A DNA stretch of 64,000 nucleotides from Variovorax paradoxus (GTDB lineage Bacteria > Pseudomonadota > Gammaproteobacteria > Burkholderiales > Burkholderiaceae_C): contig NZ_CP123990.1 in the NCBI RefSeq assembly GCF_029919115.1, forward strand, positions 3,746,501 through 3,810,500, written 5' to 3'. The translations under genes and the position numbers were made by a program. The notes under the pieces were generated by a model, which worked only from the letters and a program-made list of their open reading frames with translations, did not search any database and was not told the origin of the DNA. Below, in pieces: positions 9,871 through 20,794 of this stretch; position 1 is the first letter of the stretch; each line of letters opens with the position of its first letter.

Positions 9871-10527
9871 ATGTCCCGCAAACCCAAAAAAGGCTATTTC
9901 GTCCGTGGCCAGTTCGTTGCCGAAGGCAGCGAGCTCGACCTGGAGCTCAAGCGCGAGCTCAAGGGCACCGACGAAGCCAGCCGTACCGACCTGAAGCGCG
10001 AAAGCGACGAACTGCAAAAGCTGGGCACCGAACTGCTCGGCCTGCGCGCCGGCCTGTTCGACGCGCTGCCGCTGGACGAAAAGCTGATCGACGCCGTGGC
10101 CGAGGCCAAGCGCATTACCAATTTCGAGGGCAAGCGCCGCCAGATGCAGTTCATCGGCAAGCTGATGCGCAAGCTCGAACCCGAGGCGCTGGAAGCCGTG
10201 AAACAGGCCCTGGCCGAGCAGAACACCGTGCCCGCGGCCGAAGCCGCCGCCCTGCACGAGGCCGAACGCTGGCGCGACCGGCTGATTGCCGACGATGACG
10301 CGCTGGGCGGCTGGATCGAAACGCACCCCGGCACCGATTCGCAGCAGCTGCGCGCCTTGGTGCGCCAGGCCCGCAAGGACATGAAGACCGGTCCCGCCGG
10401 TGAGGCGCCCCGCCAGGGCAAGGCTTATCGCGAGATCTTTCAGCTGGTGCGCGCGGAGTTGTCGGTGCACGGCGGCGCGGACCATGCTGCGGCTGCTGCT
10501 GCGCAAGACCGGGAAGACAACGCGTGA
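9871..10527 (+). CDS. darP: Ribosome biogenesis factor DarP (YjgA, DUF615)
   Basis: This is a 218-residue highly charged cytoplasmic protein that associates with late-stage 50S ribosomal subunits in relatives. It opens with MSRKPKKGYFVRGQFV and contains the helical segment ITNFEGKRRQMQFIGKLMRK that is characteristic of YjgA. The C-terminal tail after about residue 195 is alanine-rich. It is divergent from pmbA and followed by an intergenic repeat and mog, with which it may be co-transcribed. Confidence 0.93.
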   Translation: MSRKPKKGYFVRGQFVAEGSELDLELKRELKGTDEASRTDLKRESDELQKLGTELLGLRAGLFDALPLDEKLIDAVAEAKRITNFEGKRRQMQFIGKLMRKLEPEALEAVKQALAEQNTVPAAEAAALHEAERWRDRLIADDDALGGWIETHPGTDSQQLRALVRQARKDMKTGPAGEAPRQGKAYREIFQLVRAELSVHGGADHAAAAAAQDREDNA

Positions 10528-10536
10528 GCCACTTGC

Positions 10537-10641
10537 CTTTCTCCCTCCCCTCCCGGGGGAGGGCCGGGGTGGGGGCAAGCGGCGCATCCATCGGGCACCC
10601 TGGCTGCCCCCATCCCAACCTTCCCCCGAAAGGGGAAGGAG
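10537..10641. repeat. REP-like GC-rich intergenic palindromic element, copy 1
   Basis: This is a C/G-tract element with arms that can pair: GGGGGAGGGCCGGGGTGGGGG on the left (about 10555-10575) and CCCCCATCCCAACCTTCCCC on the right (about 10606-10625), with AAGCGGCG after the left arm. A second copy in inverted orientation lies at 49063-49179. The right end supplies the GAAGGAG that probably serves as the ribosome-binding site of mog. Confidence 0.75.
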
Positions 10642-10648
10642 CAACACC

Positions 10649-11222
10649 ATGAGCACACCTGACTCCATCCGCATCGGCATCGTCTCCATCAGCGACCGTG
10701 CCTCCAGCGGCACCTACGAAGACAAGGGCCTGCCCTCGCTCAAGGATTGGCTGGGCCGTGCGCTCAAGAACCCCATCGATTTCGAATCCCGGCTCATTCC
10801 CGACGAAGCGGCGCTCATCAGCGCCACGCTCATCGAGCTGGTAGACGCCGGCTGCTCGCTGGTGCTGACCACCGGCGGCACCGGCCCGGCCCTGCGCGAC
10901 GTAACGCCCGAGGCCACCCTGGCCGTGGCCCACAAGGAAATGCCCGGCTTCGGCGAGCAGATGCGCCAGATCAGCCTGCGCTTCGTGCCCACCGCCATCC
11001 TTTCGCGCCAGGTGGCGGTCATTCGCGACAAGAGCCTGATCATCAACCTGCCGGGGCAGCCGAAGTCGATTGCGGAAACGCTCGAAGGGCTGAAGGATAC
11101 CGACGGGAAGCAGGTCGTGCCGGGCATCTTCGCGGCGGTGCCGTACTGCATCGACCTGATTGGCGGGCCGTACCTCGAAACCGACGATTCGGTCTGCAAG
11201 GCCTTCAGGCCCAAGTCGGCGA

Positions 11223-11233
<11 letters not shown>
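10649..11233 (+). CDS. mog: Molybdopterin adenylyltransferase
   Basis: This 194-residue protein activates molybdopterin by adenylylation during molybdenum cofactor synthesis. The MoCF-binding fold is shown by IRIGIVSISDRASSGTYEDKG at the N-terminus, the signature LVLTTGGTGPALRDVTPEAT near residues 72-90 and PGQPKSIAETL. The length matches MogA. The ATG at 10649 sits 8 bp after GAAGGAG, which belongs to the upstream repeat. The stop lies 11 bp inside the tail of the convergent czcA-type gene. Confidence 0.95.
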
Positions 11234-14402
<3,169 letters not shown>

Positions 14403-14412
14403 GCGGCGTTCC

Positions 14413-15729
14413 TCAGTGCGTGTGCGTGGCAGAGCTCTTGCCCTGCTGCGACTTGACGACGAAGCTGCCGCTGGCGGCATAGGCGGCGCCGGGCTTCAGG
14501 CCGCCCACGATCTCGATCCGCTGGCCGTCGCTGCGGCCGGTCTGCACGTGCTGCGGCATGAAGCCGCCGGGCACCTTGAGGAAGACGGTGGGCTTTTCTT
14601 CCACCGTCTGCACCGCGTCGGCCGCTACCGTCACGGGAGCGTCCGCCTCGGACGAAACCAGCTCCACATTCACGAAAAGCCCCGGCCTCCACACGCGCTG
14701 CGGATTGGTCAGCGTGACGCGGGCCGTGGCCGTGCGCGTCTGTGCGCCGATGAGCGAGCCCACATACGACACCGTGCCGCTGGCCGACTGCTCGAAGGCG
14801 CTCGAACGAATGGTCGCCGGCTCGCCGATGCGCACCAGGTTCAGGTGGTTGGCAGCCACGCTGATCTCGGCCCACACAGTCGAAAGATCGGAGATGGTGA
14901 ACACGCTGGCGTCTTCCTTCACCGCCTCGCCGAGCGAGATGTGCTTTTCGACCACCATGCCGTCGAACGGTGCGCGCAGCTCGTAGCGGCCAAGAGCCGA
15001 CGAGGCCGGCGTGGCGCCTAGCGCCAGCAGCTTCTGGTTGGCGTTGGCCACGGCAATCTGCGCCTCCTGCATGGCCTGCTCCGCCTGCAGGTAGTCTTGC
15101 TGGGCAGAGATCTTTTCTTCCCACAGCTTCTTCTCGCGCTGGTAGGTGGTGCGGGCCAGCTCGAGCCGGCGCTGCGCCGTCTGCAACTCGCTGCGCTGTT
15201 CCGAGAGCATCGGGCTGGAGAGCACCGCCAGCACCTGGCCGCGCTTCACTTCCTGCCCAAGGTTGGCCGATACGCTTTCGACCACGCCCGCCACGCGCGG
15301 CACCACATGGGCGGTCCGGTCTTCGTTGAACTTGATCTCGCCCGGCAGTTGCACCGATGACTTGATGCGCGCGGGGCCGGCGCTCTCGACGGCCACACCG
15401 GCGGCCTTGACCTGCTCGTCGGTGAAAGCGATTTTTTCTTCGCCTTCCTTGTGCTCGCCCTTTGCCTGTTCCTTGCCGGCGTTGCCCGAAGCGTGACCAT
15501 GTCCGTGCTCATGATCGTGGTCCTTTTCCTCCGCCTTGCCTTCTTCCTCATGGTGCCCGCCTTCGGCATGCTCGGACGCTTCCGAATGTCCGCCGGCCTC
15601 GGGCTTGGCGGGCGCGGTGCGCAAGATCAACGCACCCGCGGCAATGCCGAGGACCAGCACCGCCACGATCGCCATCCACTGCTTCTTGCCGATGCGCCCG
15701 GCGGGCGTGTTTCGTTCTTCCGTGTTCAT
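14413..15729 (-). CDS. czcB: Metal efflux membrane-fusion protein, CzcB family
   Basis: This is a periplasmic adaptor linking the RND pump to the outer-membrane channel, 438 residues. A single N-terminal membrane anchor (WMAIVAVLVLGIAAGALIL) is followed by a His/Glu-rich stretch at about residues 47-82 (for example GHHEEE and HDHEHGHGH) that can bind Zn or similar ions. After that come the barrel-sandwich hybrid (VPRVAGVVESVSANLGQEVK), a long coiled coil and the beta-barrel. The tail ends in THTH. The start ATG at 15729 is 15 bp after the czcC stop. Confidence 0.94.
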   Translation of the reverse strand: MNTEERNTPAGRIGKKQWMAIVAVLVLGIAAGALILRTAPAKPEAGGHSEASEHAEGGHHEEEGKAEEKDHDHEHGHGHASGNAGKEQAKGEHKEGEEKIAFTDEQVKAAGVAVESAGPARIKSSVQLPGEIKFNEDRTAHVVPRVAGVVESVSANLGQEVKRGQVLAVLSSPMLSEQRSELQTAQRRLELARTTYQREKKLWEEKISAQQDYLQAEQAMQEAQIAVANANQKLLALGATPASSALGRYELRAPFDGMVVEKHISLGEAVKEDASVFTISDLSTVWAEISVAANHLNLVRIGEPATIRSSAFEQSASGTVSYVGSLIGAQTRTATARVTLTNPQRVWRPGLFVNVELVSSEADAPVTVAADAVQTVEEKPTVFLKVPGGFMPQHVQTGRSDGQRIEIVGGLKPGAAYAASGSFVVKSQQGKSSATHTH

Positions 15730-15744
15730 GATGTCAATTCCTTG

Positions 15745-17079
15745 TCAGCGCGCAACGTCGGCCGCGCGCGGGTTTTCGTCGCCTTCGGTGCCCAGCAGCT
15801 TGTCGAGTTCGCTGGCTGCGCGGTGCGCGTCGGCCACGGCCAGCAGGTACTGGTTGCGCACCTGGAAGAGCGTGCGCTGCGCATCCAGCGCCTCAAGAAA
15901 GCTGAACTTGCCGAGCTCGAAGCCCTTGCCAGCAGCCTTGGAGGCGGCCTCGGCCCCGGGCAATGCATCGCGCTGCAGCGTCTGCGCCGTGGCGCGTGCC
16001 GAACGCAGGCGCTCCGCTGCTTGGGCTGCATCGGCGCCCAGTTGCAACTCGGCCGCGGCAAGGTCGTCGCGCGCCTTGTCTTCGCGGCTCAGTGCCTCGG
16101 CCACGTTGCCGCGGTTGGTGTCGAAAATCGGCAGTGGCACCGACACACCCACCACCACCTGGTTGCGGCCGCCGGTGCTGCCCATGCCCTCGTCGGCGGG
16201 CACACGCTTGGCACCGAGCGATACGGTGATGTCGGGCACGCGCCGGGCCTGCTCCAGTTGCGAAAGCGCCTGGCGCCGCTCGACTTCGAGCCGTGCCTGG
16301 CGGAGCGCGGGCGCTGCGGCAAGCCGCTTCTCCACGTCTTGTGCCGGCTCGACCGGCGGTAGCCGATCGACAGCCCCCTCCGCTTGCGTGAAGCGCGGCT
16401 CCGGGTTGCCCCACAACGCGGTGAGCTGGCGGCGCGCAGAGCGCAATGCGCCCTCTGCCTGCTGCAGTTCGACCTGGATGCCGGCCTCGGCCACGCGCGA
16501 GCGAGTCTCTTCGAGCGGCGCGGCCTTGCCGGCGGCCACGCGGTGGGCAGCCGCCCGGGTTGCCGCCCCTGCAAGGCCCGCAGAGTCCCGCGCCAGGCGC
16601 AGGCGCTCCTGCGCAACCAGCACTTCGAAGAACAGGGTGATCGCCGATGCGCGCAACTCGGCGCGCCGCGCAAGCAATGCCGAGGCGGCTTGGTCGCGCG
16701 CGCGTTCGGCCGCCGTCACGCGGGCTGCGCGCTTGCCGCCCAACTCGATGGGCTGGCTCAGCAGCAGCGTGGTGGTGCGGTTGTCCCGGCGCAGGTCTTC
16801 CACCTGCGCCTCGAGCACGGGGTTGGGCCAGGCGCCGGCCTGCAGCACGGCCGCATCGGTGGCCTCATGCTCGCGCGTGGCTGACGAAAGCCCGGGGTTG
16901 AAGCGCTGTGCGAGCGCAAGGGCACTGCGCAGGTCCAGCGGACCCGCGGGCTCCACCGTGCGTGCAGTGATCTGCCGCAACGGCAACTGCGGCAAAGGAT
17001 TGGAACCGGCATCGGATTGTGAAAATGCCGGGGGCGCCGCCAAGGCCAAAACGGCCAGCGGCACGAAGAGCGTGCGCAT
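15745..17079 (-). CDS. czcC: Outer-membrane efflux protein, CzcC/TolC family
   Basis: This is a 444-residue outer-membrane channel subunit. It has a signal peptide (FVPLAVLALAAPPAFS) and the two OEP repeats of TolC-like proteins, with LALAQRFNPGLSSA in the first and VSVPLPIFDTNRGNVAEA in the second. The ATG at 17079 is preceded by AGGAG. It is first in the czcCBA block, downstream of the small czcI-like gene. It provides the exit duct for the metal pumped by the CzcA-type protein. Confidence 0.94.
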   Translation of the reverse strand: MRTLFVPLAVLALAAPPAFSQSDAGSNPLPQLPLRQITARTVEPAGPLDLRSALALAQRFNPGLSSATREHEATDAAVLQAGAWPNPVLEAQVEDLRRDNRTTTLLLSQPIELGGKRAARVTAAERARDQAASALLARRAELRASAITLFFEVLVAQERLRLARDSAGLAGAATRAAAHRVAAGKAAPLEETRSRVAEAGIQVELQQAEGALRSARRQLTALWGNPEPRFTQAEGAVDRLPPVEPAQDVEKRLAAAPALRQARLEVERRQALSQLEQARRVPDITVSLGAKRVPADEGMGSTGGRNQVVVGVSVPLPIFDTNRGNVAEALSREDKARDDLAAAELQLGADAAQAAERLRSARATAQTLQRDALPGAEAASKAAGKGFELGKFSFLEALDAQRTLFQVRNQYLLAVADAHRAASELDKLLGTEGDENPRAADVAR

Positions 17080-17173
17080 CGAATTCTCCTGGGTTGCAAA
17101 ACAACGGGCGGGGAATCCGGCGAGAGCTCAGCTGATGCGGTGTATCAGGGGTGCAGGTTGTTCTCTCGCCGAA

Positions 17174-17551
17174 TCAGGCGGCGAGATGTCTTGCAGGGCG
17201 CACGGGCACTTCAGAAATGTGCGAGACAAAGTGCTCCGTTCGCATGACACGAAATGTGCGTGCAAACGCAGGCAGGCCTTGCCCCTGCTCCGCCGCGGAA
17301 GGCAGATGCTGCGCGTGGCCCAGGTGGCAGGCCGCGCAATCTCCGAGCACGACGTTCGGTTGCGTGGCCGGGCTCTTCTGCGTGTCGTCGGCACGTGCGC
17401 TGCCGTGGCTGTTCGCATCCGGCTCATGCTCGTGATGGCCCCAATGGCGGGGCTGCAGATCGCGCTCATGCTGGCAATACGCAGCCGACGCAGCCCAGCT
17501 GAACTGGAACGGAAGCAGGAACAGCAGGAAGATCTGGAGCCAGCGGCGCAT
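17174..17551 (-). CDS. czcI: CzcI-like small periplasmic metal-resistance protein
   Basis: This is a 125-residue protein with a signal peptide (MRRWLQIFLLFLLPFQFSWA) followed by the mature start YCQHE and a His-rich region (HWGHHEHEP). The pattern of signal, YCQHE, histidines and a later CAACH motif matches CzcI-type proteins found just upstream of czcCBA in Cupriavidus and relatives, where they influence expression of the operon. The start is the ATG at 17551; longer in-frame starts lack a signal sequence at the N-terminus. The assignment rests on context and this pattern. Confidence 0.75.
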   Translation of the reverse strand: MRRWLQIFLLFLLPFQFSWAASAAYCQHERDLQPRHWGHHEHEPDANSHGSARADDTQKSPATQPNVVLGDCAACHLGHAQHLPSAAEQGQGLPAFARTFRVMRTEHFVSHISEVPVRPARHLAA

Positions 17552-17589
17552 CGTCTCAAAAGTATATCGGCGGCATGTGGCACACCTCC

Positions 17590-17629
17590 TGCATTGCCCC
17601 TTCGGTTTGCAGGCCCGTGGCGCAATGCA
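17590..17629. promoter_or_regulatory. Inverted repeat in the czcI/czcR divergent promoter region
   Basis: The perfect 8-bp arms TGCATTGC (17590-17597) and GCAATGCA (17622-17629) are separated by 24 nt in the only gap between the two divergent units. A TATACT on the minus strand at 17561-17566 could be the -10 of czcI. The repeat is a candidate binding site for the adjacent OmpR-type regulator. This is inference from position. Confidence 0.4.
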
Positions 17630-17714
17630 CCACACGCGGCAGGCGCCTTGTCCTTCATTCAGACGACAAGATCGCACCCGTTCCACCACCCACCCCCCTG
17701 GCTAACATCCGCCG

Positions 17715-18392
17715 ATGCGAATTCTGGTCATTGAAGGCGAGCCCCAGTTGGGAGACCAGCTGAAGAAGGGCCTGGAGGAGAACGGGTATGCAGTCGACGT
17801 TGCGCGCGATGGTGCCAAGGGCCGCTACCTTTCCGCGGAGCACGACTACGGCTTGATCCTTCTCGATGCCGTGCTTCCGGGCGCCGACGGCTTTGCCGTG
17901 CTGCGCGCCATACGGCGCACCAGCACAGTGCCCGTGCTGGTGCTCACCGTGCGAGACAGGGTCGAAGACCGTGTGAACGGCCTGCGCCAGGGTGCCGACG
18001 AATACCTCGTCAAACCCTTCACTCTGCCCGAACTGCTGGCGCGGGTGCGAGCCCTGCTGCAACGGGGCAAGCCGAATGACGCCACCACCTACCGGCTCGC
18101 CGACCTGGAGCTCGACCTCGCAAGCCGCAAGTGCGTTCGCAACCACCAGCGCATCGATCTCACGGCAAAGGAGTTCACGCTGCTGGCCGTGCTGCTGCGC
18201 CAAAGCGGACAGATCGTGACGCGCAGCACCCTTGCCGAAGAGGTGTGGGACACCACGCTCGACAGCGACACCAATGTGGTCGAAGTAGCCATTCGCAGGC
18301 TTCGCAGCAAGATCGACGATCCTTTCGACCTGAAGCTGCTGCACACCGTGCGCGGCAGCGGCTACGTGCTCGAGAACCGGTCATGGCCTTGA
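17715..18392 (+). CDS. czcR: OmpR-family response regulator, CzcR type (orphan)
   Basis: This 225-residue protein has a receiver domain (phospho-acceptor Asp in LILLDAVLPGADG, Lys in YLVKPF) and a winged-helix DNA-binding domain (RLADLELDLASRKCVR through VAIRRLRSKIDDPF and GSGYVLE). It should control the divergent czcICBA genes. Two oddities stand out. The usual acidic pair EDE near the N-terminus reads EGE (Gly8), removing one Mg-binding acid. The histidine kinase gene that normally overlaps its end is reduced to 13 codons. Phosphorylation may therefore be weak or come from another kinase. Confidence 0.9.
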   Translation: MRILVIEGEPQLGDQLKKGLEENGYAVDVARDGAKGRYLSAEHDYGLILLDAVLPGADGFAVLRAIRRTSTVPVLVLTVRDRVEDRVNGLRQGADEYLVKPFTLPELLARVRALLQRGKPNDATTYRLADLELDLASRKCVRNHQRIDLTAKEFTLLAVLLRQSGQIVTRSTLAEEVWDTTLDSDTNVVEVAIRRLRSKIDDPFDLKLLHTVRGSGYVLENRSWP

Positions 18393-18424
18393 GCAAGCGG
18401 CCGGCCGCAACAGCTGCCCACTAG
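18383..18424 (+). pseudogene. Remnant of a sensor histidine kinase start (13 codons)
   Basis: An ATG at 18383 overlaps the end of the response-regulator gene, as czcS-type kinase genes normally do. The frame reads MALSKRPAATAAH and stops at TAG (18422-18424), which shares its CTAG with the stop of the antiporter on the other strand. No kinase sequence follows. The simplest reading is that the kinase gene was deleted and replaced by the antiporter junction. Confidence 0.45.
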
Positions 18425-19686
18425 GGCTTTGCGCGAGCCGGCGTTTCGTCCAGCGTGGCGGCGGGCGCCTTGGTGCGGCCCATCACCAGGTTGATGAGCG
18501 GCCCCGTCATTGCGGTGGTCACCAGCGCCATCACCAGCAGCATGGTGAAGAGTTCGGGGCCGATCAGGCCGGCGTCCAGGCCGATCTTCATCACGATGAG
18601 TTCCATGAGCCCGCGTGCATTCATGAGCGAGCCAGTCGCCAGGCTGTCGCGCCAACCGTAGCCGGCCATGCGCGCGCCAATGGCACCGCCGGCCAACTTG
18701 CCGAGAGTGGCCACCCCGACGATCAGCAGCATGGCGCCCACGCTCGCTCCAGAGAAAGCGTTGGCGGTGGTACCAAGCCCCGCCAGGGCGAAGAACAGCG
18801 GCATCAGCACCACGATGGAAATCGGCTCGATACGCTGCGTGAGCGAACTCAGCAAACGGTCGTCGCGCGGCAGGCAGGCGCCGAACAGGAAGGCGCCGAA
18901 CACGGCATGCAGATGCAGCCACTCAGTCGCCAGCGCGCAGACCAAGAGGCCGATCATGAGCGAAGCCATCATGGTGGTCGACGGCTCGCCGTTGGGGGCG
19001 CGCGTGCGCAGCAGCCATGCAAAAGCCGGCTTCATGCCGAAGAACAGCACGGCCACCAGCACGACCACGCCGGCGGTGGTCTTGAGAAGGCCCGTGTAGC
19101 CGTCGCCCGCGCCGGCAAGCGCCACCACCAGCGTCAGCAAGATCCACGCGAACACATCGACCACGGCCGCCGCGCTCAGCGAAAGCTGGCCGAACGGCGT
19201 GCGCGTGAGGCCGCGGTCTTTCAGGATGCGCGCCATGACGGGAAAGGCGGTGATCGAAAGCGCCGCTGCCATGAAGAGCGCAAAAGGCCAGAAGCCCACG
19301 CCCGCAGGCGCCAGCGCCGGATGCAATGCCGGAGAGATTGCAAGGCCGAGCACCATTGGGACGGCCACGCTGAGCGCACCCACGTAGCCCGCCGCCTTCA
19401 ATTGCGCGCGCACGCCTTGGCTTGCGCGCAGTTCGAGCCCCACCACGAACATGAAGAGCACCAGGCCCACTGTCGAAAGCGACGAGAGCCCTTCGAGGTG
19501 GCTCTTGGAGAAAAGCTGCGCATGCAACGAGGGGAACAGCGCCCCCATGACCACCGGCCCGAGCATCAGGCCGGCCGCCATTTCTCCCACCACGCTCGGC
19601 TGGCCCACATGGCGGAGCACCCAGCCGCAGATGCGCGCGGTGCTCAGGATGACGATGAGTTGCAGCAGGAGAGAGGTGGCGGACAT
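18421..19686 (-). CDS. Cation:proton antiporter, CPA2 (Kef-type) family
   Basis: This is a 421-residue integral membrane protein with about 12 hydrophobic segments, covering only the Na+/H+ exchanger domain and lacking the C-terminal TrkA-N domain of KefB/C. Family segments include GQPSVVGEMAAGLMLGPV, VGLELRASQGVRAQ, SITAFPVMARIL and NARGLMELIV. It probably exchanges K+ or Na+ for protons. It is convergent with the CzcR-type gene and shares its CTAG stop palindrome with the kinase remnant. The ion specificity is unknown. Confidence 0.88.
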   Translation of the reverse strand: MSATSLLLQLIVILSTARICGWVLRHVGQPSVVGEMAAGLMLGPVVMGALFPSLHAQLFSKSHLEGLSSLSTVGLVLFMFVVGLELRASQGVRAQLKAAGYVGALSVAVPMVLGLAISPALHPALAPAGVGFWPFALFMAAALSITAFPVMARILKDRGLTRTPFGQLSLSAAAVVDVFAWILLTLVVALAGAGDGYTGLLKTTAGVVVLVAVLFFGMKPAFAWLLRTRAPNGEPSTTMMASLMIGLLVCALATEWLHLHAVFGAFLFGACLPRDDRLLSSLTQRIEPISIVVLMPLFFALAGLGTTANAFSGASVGAMLLIVGVATLGKLAGGAIGARMAGYGWRDSLATGSLMNARGLMELIVMKIGLDAGLIGPELFTMLLVMALVTTAMTGPLINLVMGRTKAPAATLDETPARAKP

Positions 19687-19720
19687 GGACCGGAGCGCGG
19701 GTGAAGGGGAATACGCGATG

Positions 19721-20059
19721 TTAGTTTTGTTCGGGCGCCTCGAACCAGCGGTCGGCCCATTGGTTGAGCGGCTTGAGCCGCTTCACGAGCTCACCGCCCG
19801 ATTCGGTCAGCAGGTAGCCCGCATCGGCCAGCACGACGATTCCGCCCGCGCGCAGTTCCTTGAGCCGGTCGTTCAGCACCGAGGGCGACATGTCCCCCGT
19901 GCTCACACGCAAGGCCCTGAAGCTTTGCGGCATGCCGTCGCGCAGCTCCCACAAGATGCGCAGCGTGCCCTTGCGCCCCAATTGCTCCAGCAGCCGCATT
20001 ACCGGGCGGCGCGATGCGGTAGCGGCCGTTGGCTCTTGCGCAGATTCGGGTTTGCTCAT
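19721..20059 (-). CDS. HxlR-family winged-helix regulator
   Basis: This is a 112-residue DNA-binding protein with an HxlR-type winged helix (RKGTLRILWELRDG, then FRALRVSTGDMSPSVLNDRLKEL and a wing ending YLLTESG). It begins at the ATG at 20059 and is divergent from the AhpD-like gene at 20183. Two near-identical palindromes sit between them and probably bind this protein, giving autoregulation and control of the neighbour. There is no obvious Cys in the visible HTH, so the signal is not evident. Confidence 0.85.
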   Translation of the reverse strand: MSKPESAQEPTAATASRRPVMRLLEQLGRKGTLRILWELRDGMPQSFRALRVSTGDMSPSVLNDRLKELRAGGIVVLADAGYLLTESGGELVKRLKPLNQWADRWFEAPEQN

Positions 20060-20098
20060 GAATGGCGTCTCAAAAAATCAGGTCCCGGACTTCTCTTG

Positions 20099-20153
20099 CG
20101 CTACGCATTCCGTAGCGATAGACTGCAAACATCGCTACGCTTTTCGTAGCGAT
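20099..20153. promoter_or_regulatory. Twin palindromic operators for the HxlR regulator
   Basis: Two inverted repeats with the same arms CGCTACG/CGTAGCG lie at 20099-20117 (spacer CATTC) and 20133-20151 (spacer CTTTT). The second extends to 9-bp arms at 20131-20153. Their centres are 34 bp apart, about three helical turns, so two dimers could bind the same DNA face. They fill the gap between the divergent HxlR and AhpD-like genes, and no other copy was noticed in the window. Confidence 0.8.
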
Positions 20154-20182
20154 TTGACCCGCATTCTACGAAGGATTCGACC

Positions 20183-20761
20183 ATGACGACCCTCGCGACA
20201 ACAGACAACAGCGCGCCCCGCATCCAACCGCTCGAAGCGCCCTACCCCGAGCCGATTGCCGACCTGCTGGCGCGAATGAACCCGCCCGGAAGAGCAGAAG
20301 TTCTGGCGCTGTTCCGCGTGCTGGCCATCAACCCCGAACTGGCAGAGCGCACGCTGGGCCTCGGCCGGTATCTCCTTGGCCGCAAAGCGGCAATCGACCT
20401 GCACGACCGCGAGGTGGTGATCACGCGCACGTGCGCACGCTGCGGCGCAGAGTACGAATGGGGTGTACACATTGCCGCTTTTGGCGATGCCGCGGGTTTC
20501 AGCGCCACCGACCGGCGCGTGATGGCCTCGGCCACCGCAGACCTCGAACTGCTCGCACCCCGGGACCGCCTGCTGGTTCAGCTGGTCGACCAGCTGCACG
20601 ACACCAGCCATGTGGACGATGCGCTCTGGGAGGCTCTGGGCGCCCACTGGAGCCCGCCGCAACTCATCGAGCTGATGATGCTTGCGGGCTGGTACCACGC
20701 CGTGAGCTACGTGTGCAACGCGACGCGCCTGCCGCTTGAGAAATGGGCCGCGCGCTGGTGA
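20183..20761 (+). CDS. Carboxymuconolactone decarboxylase/AhpD-like protein
   Basis: This 192-residue protein has the CMD/AhpD helical fold with a CxxC pair at residues 84-87 in RTCARCGAEYEWGVH and a His at about 96. The EYEW..H element is typical of carboxymuconolactone decarboxylase-family proteins. The Cys pair suggests a thiol-peroxidase-like reduction role. It is divergent from an HxlR regulator and behind twin palindromes, which suggests inducible expression by a reactive compound. The start ATG at 20183 lies 30 bp after the second operator. Confidence 0.85.
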   Translation: MTTLATTDNSAPRIQPLEAPYPEPIADLLARMNPPGRAEVLALFRVLAINPELAERTLGLGRYLLGRKAAIDLHDREVVITRTCARCGAEYEWGVHIAAFGDAAGFSATDRRVMASATADLELLAPRDRLLVQLVDQLHDTSHVDDALWEALGAHWSPPQLIELMMLAGWYHAVSYVCNATRLPLEKWAARW

Positions 20762-20794
20762 GACCAGAGCTTCGGCCACCTGCAGCTGGCTGCG

